NCBI RefSeq assembly: GCF_001679785.1
Contig: NZ_CP016293.1
Coordinates: forward strand, 186,001-250,000
Length of the DNA stretch: 64,000 bases
DNA from: Rhizobium leguminosarum
GTDB taxonomy: Bacteria; Pseudomonadota; Alphaproteobacteria; Rhizobiales; Rhizobiaceae
Reading direction: 5' to 3'
The notes beneath the pieces were generated by a model. The model ran no database searches. It was not told the origin of the DNA and saw only the letters and a list, made by a program, of their open reading frames with translations. A program made the translations under genes and the position numbers. Positions 53,517-63,056 of the stretch are shown here, one piece after another; the first letter of the stretch is position 1, and every line of letters starts with the position of its first letter.

Positions 53517-54334
53517 TGCATGTCAGACGATCGCCCGAGGAGATCGCTGCCAATCGGCAGCGTTATGAGGAACATCAGAAGAAGGGGCTGGAATTTGCCC
53601 CGACGGCCTTGCCGGCGCCGAGCCCCCTTCCCGCCCCCGCACTCGATGCGGCTGCGATCATCCATCAGGAAACCGTCCCCGGCGGCTGGTACTGGTCGAC
53701 CGCGCTGAAGCGCGGCGAGGCGCTCCGCATCGATCAGGGCGAAGGCGGATCGACCGTGGCGCTCGTCGCCTGGAACGCTACTGATACGAGCGAACGGCTC
53801 AATCTCGTCGATACGGTCAAGGTGCAGTGGACGACTGCCCTCGGCAAGGGCCGTGTCATCTTCTCGGACATGGGCCGGGTGATGTTTTCGCTGATCGAGG
53901 ATAGTTCCGGCGCCCATGACTGCCTGATGGGCGGCTCGACGGCAGCTTCGAACGCTGCAAGATATCCTGGCGTCAAGACCCGCAACACCCGCGACAATCT
54001 CGTGCTCGTCGCCGGCAAACTCGGTCTCACCAGGCGCGATATTCCTGCGATTCTCAATCTCTTCGCCCCGGTCCGCGTCGACGATGACGGTGGCTTCCAC
54101 TGGCGCGGCAAGCTTTCCAACAGCGGCGACTATGCCGAGCTGCGCGCCGAGATGGACATGATCGTCGGCTTCTCCAATTGCCCGCATCCGCTCGACCCCG
54201 ACCCGGTCTATGCGCCGAAGCCGGTGATCGTCACGCGCTTTCGCGCGCCCGCACTTGCAGTCGATGACCTCTCGCGCACCGCGACCGCCGAAGCCCTTCG
54301 CGGCTTTGAGAACAACGTCTCGATGCTGGCCTGA
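53513..54334 (+). CDS. Carboxyguanidine deiminase subunit (urea amidolyase-associated, DUF1989 family)
   Basis: 273 aa. Member of the DUF1989 family long annotated 'urea carboxylase-associated protein'. Its catalytic domain from about residue 45 contains VPGGWYWSTALKRGEALRI, DSSGAHDCLMGGS and MIVGFSNCPHPLDPD, with conserved His and Cys residues that probably bind metal. Work on guanidine metabolism showed that two such proteins (CgdA and CgdB) form a heteromer removing ammonia from carboxyguanidine to give allophanate. The second subunit is next door at 54346. Which is A and which is B is not assigned here. Confidence 0.82.
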   Translation: MMHVRRSPEEIAANRQRYEEHQKKGLEFAPTALPAPSPLPAPALDAAAIIHQETVPGGWYWSTALKRGEALRIDQGEGGSTVALVAWNATDTSERLNLVDTVKVQWTTALGKGRVIFSDMGRVMFSLIEDSSGAHDCLMGGSTAASNAARYPGVKTRNTRDNLVLVAGKLGLTRRDIPAILNLFAPVRVDDDGGFHWRGKLSNSGDYAELRAEMDMIVGFSNCPHPLDPDPVYAPKPVIVTRFRAPALAVDDLSRTATAEALRGFENNVSMLA

Positions 54335-54345
54335 GGAGGATGACG

Positions 54346-54996
54346 ATGACCGATTTCATCAAGACTTCCGCTTCGCGCAGCCTCGAAAACGCCGTGCAGG
54401 ATCATTTCATCGCGGCCGAAGCGCCATGGTCCGGCATCGTGCGCAAGGGCCAGACGATCCGCATCGAGGACAGCTACGGCCAACAGGCAATCGATACGCT
54501 GTTTTATCGTGCCGATGACTTTGCCGAGCGTTATTCCAACCAGGATACGATGCGGGCGCAAGGTGGCGCCTATATCGGCACCGGCACGAAGATCATCTCG
54601 AACGAAGGCAACGTTATGCTTGTCATGACGGCCGACAGCTGCGGCCGGCATGATACGTCGGCCGGCGCCTGCTCCTGCGAGAGCAACACGGTGCGCTTTG
54701 GCCACGGCACCAAATACCTGCATGCCTGCCGCGACAATTTCGTGCTCGAGGTGACAAAACACGGCATGAGCAAGCGCGACATCGTGCCGAACATCAATTT
54801 CTTCATGAACGTGCCGATCAAGCCGAACGGCGAGATGACCATCGTCGACGGCATCTCCGCGCCCGGCGACTATGTCGAACTGGTGGCGGAGATGGACGTG
54901 CTCTGCGTCATCTCCAACTGCCCGCAGATCAACAATCCCTGCAACGGCTTCGATCCGACGCCGGTCCGGGTGCTGATCTGGGACGGCGAGGACTGA
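54346..54996 (+). CDS. Carboxyguanidine deiminase subunit (second DUF1989 protein)
   Basis: 216 aa from the ATG at 54346, seven bases after AGGAGG; an ATG at 54340 is too close to that site. DUF1989 fold with IRIEDSYGQQAIDTLFYRAD near residue 37, a SCGRHDTSAGACSCESNT cluster near 103 and VISNCPQINNPCN near the end, giving several Cys and His likely to bind metal. Partner of the 53513 product; together they convert carboxyguanidine to allophanate and ammonia. Four bases separate it from the carboxylase gene. Confidence 0.83.
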   Translation: MTDFIKTSASRSLENAVQDHFIAAEAPWSGIVRKGQTIRIEDSYGQQAIDTLFYRADDFAERYSNQDTMRAQGGAYIGTGTKIISNEGNVMLVMTADSCGRHDTSAGACSCESNTVRFGHGTKYLHACRDNFVLEVTKHGMSKRDIVPNINFFMNVPIKPNGEMTIVDGISAPGDYVELVAEMDVLCVISNCPQINNPCNGFDPTPVRVLIWDGED

Positions 54997-54999
54997 TCG

Positions 55000-57900
55000 A
55001 TGTTCACCAAGGTCCTTATCGCCAATCGCGGCGAGATCGCCGTCCGCGTCATCCGCACATTGAAGAGGATGGGCATCGCCTCGGTCGCCGTCTATTCCGA
55101 TGCCGATCGGTTCTCGAAGCCGGCGCTGACCGCCGACGAGGCCGTGCGCCTCGGCCCGGCGCCTGCTGCCGAAAGCTATCTTGACGTCGATGCCGTCATC
55201 GCCGCCTGCAAGGCGACGGGAGCCCAGGCCGTGCATCCGGGCTACGGCTTTCTCTCGGAGAATATCGGCTTTGCCGAGCGGCTTGCTGCCGAAGGCATCG
55301 CCTTCATCGGCCCACGGCCGGAACATCTGTCGGCCTTCGGCCTGAAGCACACGGCGCGCGAATTGGCGAAAGCCAGCGGCGTGCCGCTGCTGCCCGGCAC
55401 CGATCTCTTGCAGAGCGTCGACGAGGCGCTTTCGGCTGCCGAGACCGTCGGTTATCCCGTCATGCTGAAAAGCACGGCCGGCGGCGGCGGCATCGGCATG
55501 CAGCTCTGCGCCGATGCAGCAAGCCTCAAGGCCTCTTTCGAAAGCGTGCAGCGGACCGCGCGCGCCAGCTTCGGCGATGCGCGCGTCTACATCGAGCGTT
55601 TCGTTGCCGAAGCGCGCCATGTCGAGGTGCAGATCTTCGGCGACGGCAAGGGTGGAGTGATTGCGCTCGGCGAACGCGACTGCTCGCTGCAGCGGCGGAA
55701 CCAGAAGGTGGTCGAGGAAACGCCTGCGCCTGGTCTTTCCTCGGAGACAAGGGCGCGGCTGCACAAGGCGGCGGTCGATTTGGGATGCTCGGTCTCCTAT
55801 GAATCGGCCGGCACCGTCGAATTCATCTATGATCCCCAGCGCGAGGAATTTTATTTCCTCGAGGTCAATACCCGCCTGCAGGTCGAGCATCCCGTCACGG
55901 AAGCCGTTTTCGGCATCGACCTCGTCGAATGGATGATCCGGCAGGCGGCCGGCGAGGACGTGCTCTCGGGCGCCAGGGGCCTGACGCCGAAGGGTGCGGC
56001 GATCGAGATGCGTGTTTATGCCGAGATGCCGCATGCCGATTTCCGTCCGAGTGCCGGCCTGCTGACTGAGGTCGTCTTCCCGGACAATGCCCGCGTCGAC
56101 GGCTGGATCGAGACGGGAACCGAGGTCACGCCCTTCTACGACCCGATGCTCGCCAAATTGATCGTGGCGGCGGAAGACCGGCCGGCGGCGATCGAGAAGC
56201 TGAAGGCAGCACTCGCCGAAACATCGATATCGGGCATCGAGACCAATCTCGATTATTTGAGAACGATCGCCGCTTCCGAATTGCTGGCCAGCGCCAAAGT
56301 GGCGACGACGGCGCTACGCGACTTCGCCTTCGTTCCCGATGTCGTCGAGGTGCTTGCGCCCGGGGCGCAATCGAGCATTCAGGAACTGCCGGGGCGGCTC
56401 GGCCTGTGGCACGTCGGCGTACCGCCGAGCGGGCCGATGGACGAACGCTCCTTCCGCCATGCCAACCGGCTGGTCGGCAATGCCGATGTGACGGCTGCGC
56501 TGGAGTTGACCGTTTCCGGTCCGACGCTGCGGTTTTATGCCGACCAGACGATCGCGCTTGCCGGCGCGCGGATGCCCATGACATGCGACGGCGTAAAATT
56601 GCCGCATGACACCCCGGTGACAATCCGGGCCGGCCAGGTCCTGTCGATCGGTTCGATCGAAGGACCGGGACAACGCGCCTATCTCGCCGTCGCCCGTGGT
56701 TTTGCCGCTCCCGTCGTGCTCGGCTCGAGGGCGACCTTCGGCCTCGGCCAATTCGGCGGCAATGCCACCGGCACGCTGAAAACGGGGCATGTGCTGCATT
56801 TTGCCCGCCAAGTGCCGGCCGAACCGGCAACGCCTGCGACGGAGCCGGCCGCCTTGACGCGCGAATGGGATGTCGGCGTCGTTTACGGCCCGCACGGCGC
56901 GCCTGATTTCTTTCAGGACGGGGATATCGAGACGCTGTTTTCGACGGCTTACGAGGTACATTTCAACAGCGCCCGCACCGGCGTTCGCCTCATCGGCCCG
57001 GCCCCGGTTTGGGCGCGCCGCGATGGCGGCGAGGCGGGGCTGCACCCCTCCAACCTGCACGACAATGCCTATGCGATCGGGGCGATCGATTTCACCGGCG
57101 ACATGCCGATCATTCTCGGTCCTGACGGCCCGAGCCTTGGCGGCTTCGTTTGCCCGGCGGTGATTGCCCGGGACGAGCAGTGGAAGATGGGCCAGTTCAA
57201 GCCCGGCGACCTCATCCGTTTTCATGCAGTAGTGCGACCGGAAGACCCGATCGCCGGCCCTGCAGTGCGGCGGGTCACGGAAGAGACAGGCTCGCCGATC
57301 GTCGGCATCAGCGAGGATGGCCCGGTTTCCGTCGTTTATCGCCGCCAGGGCGACGACAATCTGCTCGTCGAATATGGGCCGATGACGCTCGATATCGCGC
57401 TGCGGCTGCGGGTGCACCTGCTGATGCAGGCAGTCATCGAGGCCCGCCTTCCCGGCGTCGTCGACCTCACCCCCGGCATCCGTTCCCTGCAGATCCATTA
57501 CGACGGCACGCAGTTGACGCGCCGGCGCCTGCTGGGATTGCTCTCCGAGATCGAGGCGACGCTTCCGGCAGCCCAGGAGGTCACGGTGCCGAGCCGCATC
57601 GTGCATCTGCCGCTGTCCTGGAACGATCCGGATGCGGAGCTTGCGATGCGCAAATATCAGGAACTCGTTCGCCCGAACGCACCCTGGTGCCCATCGAATA
57701 TCGAGTTCATCCGCCGCATCAACGGCCTTCCCGACGAGCAGGCCGTCCGCGATATCGTCTTTGATGCAAGCTATCTGGTGCTCGGTCTCGGCGACGTCTA
57801 TCTCGGCGCGCCGGTTGCGACCCCGACCGATCCACGCCACCGCCTCGTGACGACGAAATACAATCCCGCCCGCACCTGGACGCCGGAAAATGCCGTCGGC

Positions 57901-58539
57901 ATCGGCGGCGCCTATATGTGCATTTACGGCATGGAAGGACCGGGCGGCTACCAGCTCTTCGGCCGCACCATCCAGGTCTGGAACACATGGCGGGAGACAC
58001 CGGCCTTTGCCAGGGGCAAACCCTGGCTGCTGAACTTCTTCGACCAGATCCGGTTCTTCCCGGTCAGCAACCAGGAACTGACGGAGGCGCGCGCCGCCTT
58101 CCCGCATGGCGGCTATCCGATCCGGATCGAGGAAACGGAATTCTCCTATGCCGCCTACGAGAAGGAATTGCAGGCGAATTCGGCGTCGATCGGTCGCTTC
58201 AAGGCAACGCAGCAGGCCGCCTTCGATACTGAGCGCCAGCGCTGGAAGGAAGCCGGGCTCGACAGCTTCGTCACCGATGAAGGCACTGGCGAAAGCCCGG
58301 ATGGGGATATTCCCGACGGCTGCTTCGGGGTTGCCAGCGCCGTGCCCGGCAATATCTGGAAATTGCTGGTCGAGCCGGGTGCCTCGGTTGCGGCCGGCGA
58401 TACACTCGCCATCATCGAATCGATGAAAATGGAAATCAACGTCACCGCCCATGCGGCAGGCCGCGTCCGCGACCTGCGCGCCGGGCCGGGAAGAAACGTC
58501 AAAGCCGGCGATATCATCGTCGTTCTGGAGGAATGCTGA
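55000..58539 (+). CDS. Biotin-dependent guanidine carboxylase (urea carboxylase family)
   Basis: 1179 aa, full length for the family. Residues 1 to about 450 are the ATP-grasp biotin carboxylase domain (KVLIANRGEIAVRVIRTLKR at the start, ERDCSLQRRNQKVVEE, LEVNTRLQVEHPVTE). About 460-780 form a KipA-like and about 800-1080 a KipI-like carboxyltransferase half. The C-terminal biotin carrier domain has IIESMKMEINV with biotinyl-lysine K1143. The enzyme carboxylates guanidine with ATP and bicarbonate. Riboswitch control and linked deiminase genes favour guanidine over urea; the substrate-selective active-site residue was not checked. Confidence 0.88.
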   Translation: MFTKVLIANRGEIAVRVIRTLKRMGIASVAVYSDADRFSKPALTADEAVRLGPAPAAESYLDVDAVIAACKATGAQAVHPGYGFLSENIGFAERLAAEGIAFIGPRPEHLSAFGLKHTARELAKASGVPLLPGTDLLQSVDEALSAAETVGYPVMLKSTAGGGGIGMQLCADAASLKASFESVQRTARASFGDARVYIERFVAEARHVEVQIFGDGKGGVIALGERDCSLQRRNQKVVEETPAPGLSSETRARLHKAAVDLGCSVSYESAGTVEFIYDPQREEFYFLEVNTRLQVEHPVTEAVFGIDLVEWMIRQAAGEDVLSGARGLTPKGAAIEMRVYAEMPHADFRPSAGLLTEVVFPDNARVDGWIETGTEVTPFYDPMLAKLIVAAEDRPAAIEKLKAALAETSISGIETNLDYLRTIAASELLASAKVATTALRDFAFVPDVVEVLAPGAQSSIQELPGRLGLWHVGVPPSGPMDERSFRHANRLVGNADVTAALELTVSGPTLRFYADQTIALAGARMPMTCDGVKLPHDTPVTIRAGQVLSIGSIEGPGQRAYLAVARGFAAPVVLGSRATFGLGQFGGNATGTLKTGHVLHFARQVPAEPATPATEPAALTREWDVGVVYGPHGAPDFFQDGDIETLFSTAYEVHFNSARTGVRLIGPAPVWARRDGGEAGLHPSNLHDNAYAIGAIDFTGDMPIILGPDGPSLGGFVCPAVIARDEQWKMGQFKPGDLIRFHAVVRPEDPIAGPAVRRVTEETGSPIVGISEDGPVSVVYRRQGDDNLLVEYGPMTLDIALRLRVHLLMQAVIEARLPGVVDLTPGIRSLQIHYDGTQLTRRRLLGLLSEIEATLPAAQEVTVPSRIVHLPLSWNDPDAELAMRKYQELVRPNAPWCPSNIEFIRRINGLPDEQAVRDIVFDASYLVLGLGDVYLGAPVATPTDPRHRLVTTKYNPARTWTPENAVGIGGAYMCIYGMEGPGGYQLFGRTIQVWNTWRETPAFARGKPWLLNFFDQIRFFPVSNQELTEARAAFPHGGYPIRIEETEFSYAAYEKELQANSASIGRFKATQQAAFDTERQRWKEAGLDSFVTDEGTGESPDGDIPDGCFGVASAVPGNIWKLLVEPGASVAAGDTLAIIESMKMEINVTAHAAGRVRDLRAGPGRNVKAGDIIVVLEEC

Positions 58540-58540
58540 C

Positions 58541-60346
58541 ATGCTGCCGACCATCCTCGATCTCTCAAGCCTTCGCGCCGCCTATCAATCCGGCCTGACG
58601 CCGCTCGACGCCATCGAAGAGGTGATCACGCGGCGTGCCGCCTCGAAAGATCCGGCGATCTTCATCACCCCGGTGCCGGATGACGAGCTGCGCGCGGCCG
58701 CAAAAGCGCTGATGGCACGCGCGCCCGAGGCAAACAGCCTGCCGCTCTGGGGCGTTCCCTTCGCCGTCAAAGACAATATCGATGCCGCCGGCCTGCCGAC
58801 GACCGCGGCTTGCCCTGCCTATGCGTATCGGCCGGAAGCCGACTCCACCGTCGTTGCCCGGTTGAAGGCGGCCGGCGCCATCATCATCGGCAAGACCAAT
58901 CTCGACCAGTTCGCGACCGGCCTCAGCGGCACGCGCTCGCCCTATGGCGCGCCACGTTCGGTCTTCGATGCGGCCTATATCTCCGGCGGTTCGAGCTCCG
59001 GATCGGCGGTCACGGTGGCCTCCGGCCTCGCCGCCTTCGCGCTCGGGACCGATACGGCCGGCTCCGGCCGCGTGCCTGCCGCCTTCAACAATCTGGTCGG
59101 CATCAAGCCGACGCCGGGTCTCTTGCCGAATACCGGCGCCATACCGGCCTGCAAGAGCGTCGACTGCATCACCATCTTTGCCGCGACCGTCGGCGACGGT
59201 GTTGCGATCCGCAAGGTCGCCGAAGGCTTCGATGCCGCCGATCCTTTCTCGCGTCGCGCCAAACCGGCGAAGCTGCCGGTGTCGGGCTTGCGCATCGGCG
59301 TCCTGACCGATGCCGAGCGGGAGTTCTTCGGCGACAAGGAGGTGGAGGCGCTCTACGATCAGGCGATCGAGCGGGCCAAAGCACTCGGCGCAACCATCGT
59401 GCCGTTCGACTACGCGCCATTCCGCGAGGCTGCCGCCCTTCTCTATGACGGGCCGTGGGTCGCCGAACGTCTGGCGGCGGTCGAGACCTTCCTTGCCACC
59501 AACGCGGCCGATTTCGACCCGACGGTCAGAGGAATTATCGAAGGCGCCAAGGGCAAGACCGCGGTCGAGGCTTTCAACGGCCGATACCGGCTGGAGGAAT
59601 TGCGCCGCAAGACCGAGGCCGAATGGGAAAAGGCCGATGTGCTTCTGCTGCCGACCGCACCGACCACTTACTCGGTCGCCGACATGCTGGCCAATCCCGT
59701 CGTGCTCAACGGCCGCCTCGGTCGCTACACCAATTTCGTCAACCTGCTCGATTGCGCGGCGATCGCCGTTCCGGCCGGCTTCGGCAAAGGTGGGCTGCCG
59801 GGCGGCGTTACCGTCATCGCGCCCGCCTTCACCGACGATGCGCTGGCGCCGCTTGCCGATGCGCTGCACCGTGCAGCAGGTTCCGGCATGGGCATCGACC
59901 GGCAGACGGCAATACCGGAAGCGAGCCGTGTTGTGCCTGGCGATGACGGTTTCATCGAAATCGTGGTCGTCGGTGCGCATCTGACCGGCATGCCGCTCAA
60001 TCACGAACTGGCAGGCTCGGGCGGGCATCTGGTCAAGACCTGCCGCACGGCCGGGGATTATCGCCTCTTCGTTCTGCCCAATACTACGCCGCCGAAACCG
60101 GGGCTGCTGCGCGAACCCGGCCATAAGGGTCAGGGGCTAGAGGTCGAGGTCTGGGCACTGCCGGCCGATGCTTTCGGCAGGTTCGTCCAGAAGATTCCGG
60201 CACCCCTCGGCATCGGCAAGCTCACGCTCGAAGACGGTTCCAGCGTCTCCGGCTTCGTCTGCGAGGCCCATGCGGTGAAAGGTGCCGAGGAAATCACCGC
60301 GCTTGGCGGCTGGCGCAACTATATCAGCGCCAAGCTGGCGAGCTGA
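58541..60346 (+). CDS. atzF: Allophanate hydrolase
   Basis: 601 aa from the ATG at 58541, right after the carboxylase stop. An upstream in-frame extension is rejected because it overlaps the carboxylase. N-terminal amidase-signature domain with the Ser-cisSer-Lys triad K77 (VKDNID), S151 (GGSSSGSA) and S175 (GTDTAGSGRVPA). The C-terminal domain of about 140 residues is the extra AtzF-type domain needed for complete conversion. It hydrolyses allophanate to ammonia and carbon dioxide, the last step of guanidine nitrogen release. Confidence 0.9.
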   Translation: MLPTILDLSSLRAAYQSGLTPLDAIEEVITRRAASKDPAIFITPVPDDELRAAAKALMARAPEANSLPLWGVPFAVKDNIDAAGLPTTAACPAYAYRPEADSTVVARLKAAGAIIIGKTNLDQFATGLSGTRSPYGAPRSVFDAAYISGGSSSGSAVTVASGLAAFALGTDTAGSGRVPAAFNNLVGIKPTPGLLPNTGAIPACKSVDCITIFAATVGDGVAIRKVAEGFDAADPFSRRAKPAKLPVSGLRIGVLTDAEREFFGDKEVEALYDQAIERAKALGATIVPFDYAPFREAAALLYDGPWVAERLAAVETFLATNAADFDPTVRGIIEGAKGKTAVEAFNGRYRLEELRRKTEAEWEKADVLLLPTAPTTYSVADMLANPVVLNGRLGRYTNFVNLLDCAAIAVPAGFGKGGLPGGVTVIAPAFTDDALAPLADALHRAAGSGMGIDRQTAIPEASRVVPGDDGFIEIVVVGAHLTGMPLNHELAGSGGHLVKTCRTAGDYRLFVLPNTTPPKPGLLREPGHKGQGLEVEVWALPADAFGRFVQKIPAPLGIGKLTLEDGSSVSGFVCEAHAVKGAEEITALGGWRNYISAKLAS

Positions 60347-60358
60347 GGAGAACAGTGC

Positions 60359-60487
60359 ATGGCGGCAAAACTCGTCCGGCGCCTGATCGATCTGCTGCGG
60401 GACGGTCTGACCGCCCGCAGCGAAGCGATCGGCAGCACCTGCGTCAGCCCTGGCGGTTCTGAGAGCGTTCGGCAAGCTCGACGATGA
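60359..60487 (+). pseudogene. 42-codon ORF, possible truncated gene start after atzF
   Basis: GAGGAGAACAGTGC and an ATG directly after atzF open a frame reading MAAKLVRRLIDLLRDG and on to a TGA at 60485, overlapping the 3' end of the convergent VOC gene by 44 bases. The good ribosome site and helix-like start resemble the first residues of a longer operon gene cut by rearrangement. No family recognised; it may also be a real small protein or chance. Confidence 0.3.
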
Positions 60488-60854
60488 TGCCGTCGGGATC
60501 GCGAACGAAGGCGATCTTGTTCAGCATCTCGGAGTGGACGGCGAAGCGCGGCCGCTCCTTGATCTCGACGCCCGCCTGTTCAAGCCGGGCGAAGGTCTCG
60601 TCGACATTGTCGAAATGGAAGGTGAGGTGCCGGACGCCGGCCGTATCGCCAGGCACGTCGACCGCCCTCGACGCGCCGCCGGGCGGCGCAAAGACCTCCA
60701 GCATGCCGCCGCCTGCATCGAGGAACGCGACCTGCATGCCATTCGCCATCGTCTTGCGTAACACGAGGCTGAGGCCGAGCAGGCCACAGTAGAAATCGAC
60801 GGTGCGGTCCATGTCGCTGACCGTCATGCCGACATGCTCGAAGGATTTCAGCAT
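60444..60854 (-). CDS. VOC family protein (glyoxalase/dioxygenase fold)
   Basis: 136 aa, a single vicinal-oxygen-chelate domain of two beta-alpha-beta-beta-beta modules. Candidate metal ligands follow the family order: H7 (EHVGMTV), an E in GGMLEVF, H in RHLTFHF, and E near the end in GIIVELAE. Members include lactoylglutathione lyases, epimerases and isomerases. Last gene of an operon with two sugar-type oxidoreductases, so a role in isomerising an oxidised sugar is possible. Confidence 0.8.
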   Translation of the reverse strand: MLKSFEHVGMTVSDMDRTVDFYCGLLGLSLVLRKTMANGMQVAFLDAGGGMLEVFAPPGGASRAVDVPGDTAGVRHLTFHFDNVDETFARLEQAGVEIKERPRFAVHSEMLNKIAFVRDPDGIIVELAERSQNRQG

Positions 60855-60872
60855 GGGAGCGCCCTTCCCGGT

Positions 60873-61970
60873 TCAGACGGTGGCCGCAGCACGCCATTCC
60901 CCTGCCGGAAGCCAGGAACGATAGAGCGGATGATCGGCGGCGATCGGCATCGTCGTCGGTTGTCCGGTTCGCTGCGAGGAATAGGCGGCCGTTACCAGTT
61001 CCAGCGAATTGCGGGCATCCTGCAATGTCACCGGCGGGTCGGTGTCCTCGACGATCGCCTTGTGGAAGAGCTCGAACTGACGGGTGTAGCCATCCTCGCC
61101 AGGCACATAGGCGGCGAGCACTTCGTCGATCCGCGCCTGATGTTCCTCTGTCCCGGCGACGAACGTCCACGGATCGCGGCCCATCGTATAGGGTTCGATG
61201 ATGCTTTCGGCGACGAGGTCGTTGAAGCAGAAGCGCAACCGCGAGATCTCCTTGCGCGAACCCAGCGTCATCGACAGCGTCGCCAGCGAGCCATTCTGCA
61301 TCTTCACCGAAAGGGCTGCCGTATCCTCGACCTCGATCGGATTGACCAGCGTCGCCCCATAGGAAAACACCTCGGCGCAGGGACCATGCACATAGTTCAG
61401 CATGTCATGGGCGTGGATGGCGTGGCCGAGAAGGCCGCCGCCGAGTTCGCTCGCCCATTTGCCGCGCCATGGCACGGCATAATAATCCGGGCCGCGCCAC
61501 CAATGTGTCTCGATCGTCGTCAGGAACGGCTTGCCGGCAAGGCCGCGCTCGATCAGCAGCTTCAGCTTCTGCAGGCCGGAGCCGTAGCGATACTGGAAGA
61601 TCGGCATCAGCTTCCTGCCGGGGTAACGATCGAGGATGCGCCCCATCTCGTCGACCTCGGCGATCGAGCCGAAGAGCGGCTTCTCGCAGATCACGTGTTT
61701 GCCGGACTCGATACCCTTGCGGCAAAGTTCGAAATGCGAACTCGGCGGCGTCGAAATGTCGATGATGTCGAGATCGTCACGGGCAAACAGCGCATCAGCA
61801 TCCTGCGTATATTCGCCAATGCCGTACTCCTCGCACAGTGCCTTGCCGCGTTCCTGGTCGAGCGAGCAGAGCACAGGAACCTCGAAAAGCTCCTTGTTCC
61901 AGCCGAAACCGGCCAGATGCCGCGCAGCAATGCCTGCGCCGATGACGCCGACGCGCAATTTTCTGGTCAT
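60873..61970 (-). CDS. Gfo/Idh/MocA family NAD(P)-dependent oxidoreductase
   Basis: 365 aa from the ATG at 61970 behind GGAGGATATC; a 24-codon longer reading overlaps the upstream gene and is rejected. Rossmann motif GVIGAGIAARHLAGF near residue 7, EKPLFGSIAEVDEM near residue 98 (catalytic Lys) and GGGLLGHAIHAHDML near residue 176 (His). It oxidises or reduces a sugar or inositol-like substrate. Cotranscribed with a second family member (61981) and a VOC protein, suggesting consecutive steps. Confidence 0.86.
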   Translation of the reverse strand: MTRKLRVGVIGAGIAARHLAGFGWNKELFEVPVLCSLDQERGKALCEEYGIGEYTQDADALFARDDLDIIDISTPPSSHFELCRKGIESGKHVICEKPLFGSIAEVDEMGRILDRYPGRKLMPIFQYRYGSGLQKLKLLIERGLAGKPFLTTIETHWWRGPDYYAVPWRGKWASELGGGLLGHAIHAHDMLNYVHGPCAEVFSYGATLVNPIEVEDTAALSVKMQNGSLATLSMTLGSRKEISRLRFCFNDLVAESIIEPYTMGRDPWTFVAGTEEHQARIDEVLAAYVPGEDGYTRQFELFHKAIVEDTDPPVTLQDARNSLELVTAAYSSQRTGQPTTMPIAADHPLYRSWLPAGEWRAAATV

Positions 61971-61980
61971 GATATCCTCC

Positions 61981-62991
61981 TCAGCGGGCGCCGATGCGCG
62001 CGGCTTTCGCCTGGGCTTCCAGCGAAAGACGGCAGACTTCAAAAACGTGATCCTGGGTCATCGCCGTCTGCGTACGGTTGCCGACGTCGGCGGTGAAAGC
62101 GTCGAAATAATCGAGTTTTTCGCCGCTGCAATCGATATGGGTCATTTCCTTGCCGTTGACCAGGAAGAGGTGATCCTTGCCCGGCCGGCCGGCAATATCG
62201 ATATATTTGCGCAGTTCGATGTAGCCTTCGGTGCCGAGAATGGTCAGGCGACCGTCGCCCCAGGTCGGCAGCGCCTCCGGCGTGAACCAGTCGACGCGGA
62301 CATAGCCCGCCGCCTTGTCGGAGCGCAGAAGCACCTCGCCGAAATCCTCGAAGGCGGGCTTGCCGGGCATGCCGAAATTGCCGATCGAGCTTGCGATGAC
62401 CTCGCCTGTGGTCGAGCCGGTATAGAACAGGAACTGGTCGACCTGGTGTGAAGCGATATCGACGATGATGCCGCCGAAGGCTTCGGGATCGAAGAACCAG
62501 TCCGGCCGGGTTGGCAGCTGCAGCCGATGCGGACCGACGCCGAGCGTTTGGATCACCTTGCCGATCGCGCCTTCGGCGACGAGCTTGCCGGCCTTGACGG
62601 CGGAGCGCACGCAGTGGCGCTCGGAAAAGCAGATCGAGAAGATCTTGCCGGCCTCGGCAACGGTGCGCCTGACCTCCTCGAGCTGGGCGAAGGTCGTCAC
62701 CCCCGGCTTGTCGGTCATCACGTCCTTGCCGGCCTTCATCGCACGGATGGCGAGACCGGCGCGATCGCGCGGGATCGCCGAGATGCAGATGACGTCGATC
62801 GACGGATCGTCGAACAGCTTTTCCCGGTTGATCTGCGGCGCGTCAGGATAGGTCTTCTCAAAGGCCTCGCGCAGTGCCGGCACCGAGGTCTGCGGGCAAT
62901 AGCCGACGAATTCGCCGCCTGAAGCAAGCAATCCCTTCACGTGATCGAACGTGTGCCCATGGTCGATTCCGACGACGGCAAATCTCAACAT
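61981..62991 (-). CDS. Gfo/Idh/MocA family NAD(P)-dependent oxidoreductase
   Basis: 336 aa. The N-terminus LRFAVVGIDHGHTFDHVKGL is a divergent dinucleotide motif (GIDHGH instead of GxGxxG). TDKPGVTT near residue 94 provides the usual catalytic lysine, and GGIIVDIASHQVDQF near residue 174 the Asp and His. The family C-terminal beta sheet follows. First gene of a three-gene operon. The altered GxGxxG is found in some family branches, so cofactor use may differ from the paralogue downstream. Confidence 0.84.
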   Translation of the reverse strand: MLRFAVVGIDHGHTFDHVKGLLASGGEFVGYCPQTSVPALREAFEKTYPDAPQINREKLFDDPSIDVICISAIPRDRAGLAIRAMKAGKDVMTDKPGVTTFAQLEEVRRTVAEAGKIFSICFSERHCVRSAVKAGKLVAEGAIGKVIQTLGVGPHRLQLPTRPDWFFDPEAFGGIIVDIASHQVDQFLFYTGSTTGEVIASSIGNFGMPGKPAFEDFGEVLLRSDKAAGYVRVDWFTPEALPTWGDGRLTILGTEGYIELRKYIDIAGRPGKDHLFLVNGKEMTHIDCSGEKLDYFDAFTADVGNRTQTAMTQDHVFEVCRLSLEAQAKAARIGAR

Positions 62992-63056
62992 CGCTGCAAT
63001 ATCCTCCTCGGATTTTCGTGTGGCCGGCTGATGCCAGCCTCCTCCATGTTGGGCAA

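Noticed and set aside
55000..58539. Calling the biotin enzyme a plain urea carboxylase
   Set aside because: The guanidine-I riboswitch and adjacent DUF1989 deiminase subunits point to guanidine as substrate.
56314..58554. 746-codon minus-strand ORF opposite the carboxylase gene
   Set aside because: Antisense shadow of a highly conserved carboxyltransferase and biotin carrier region.
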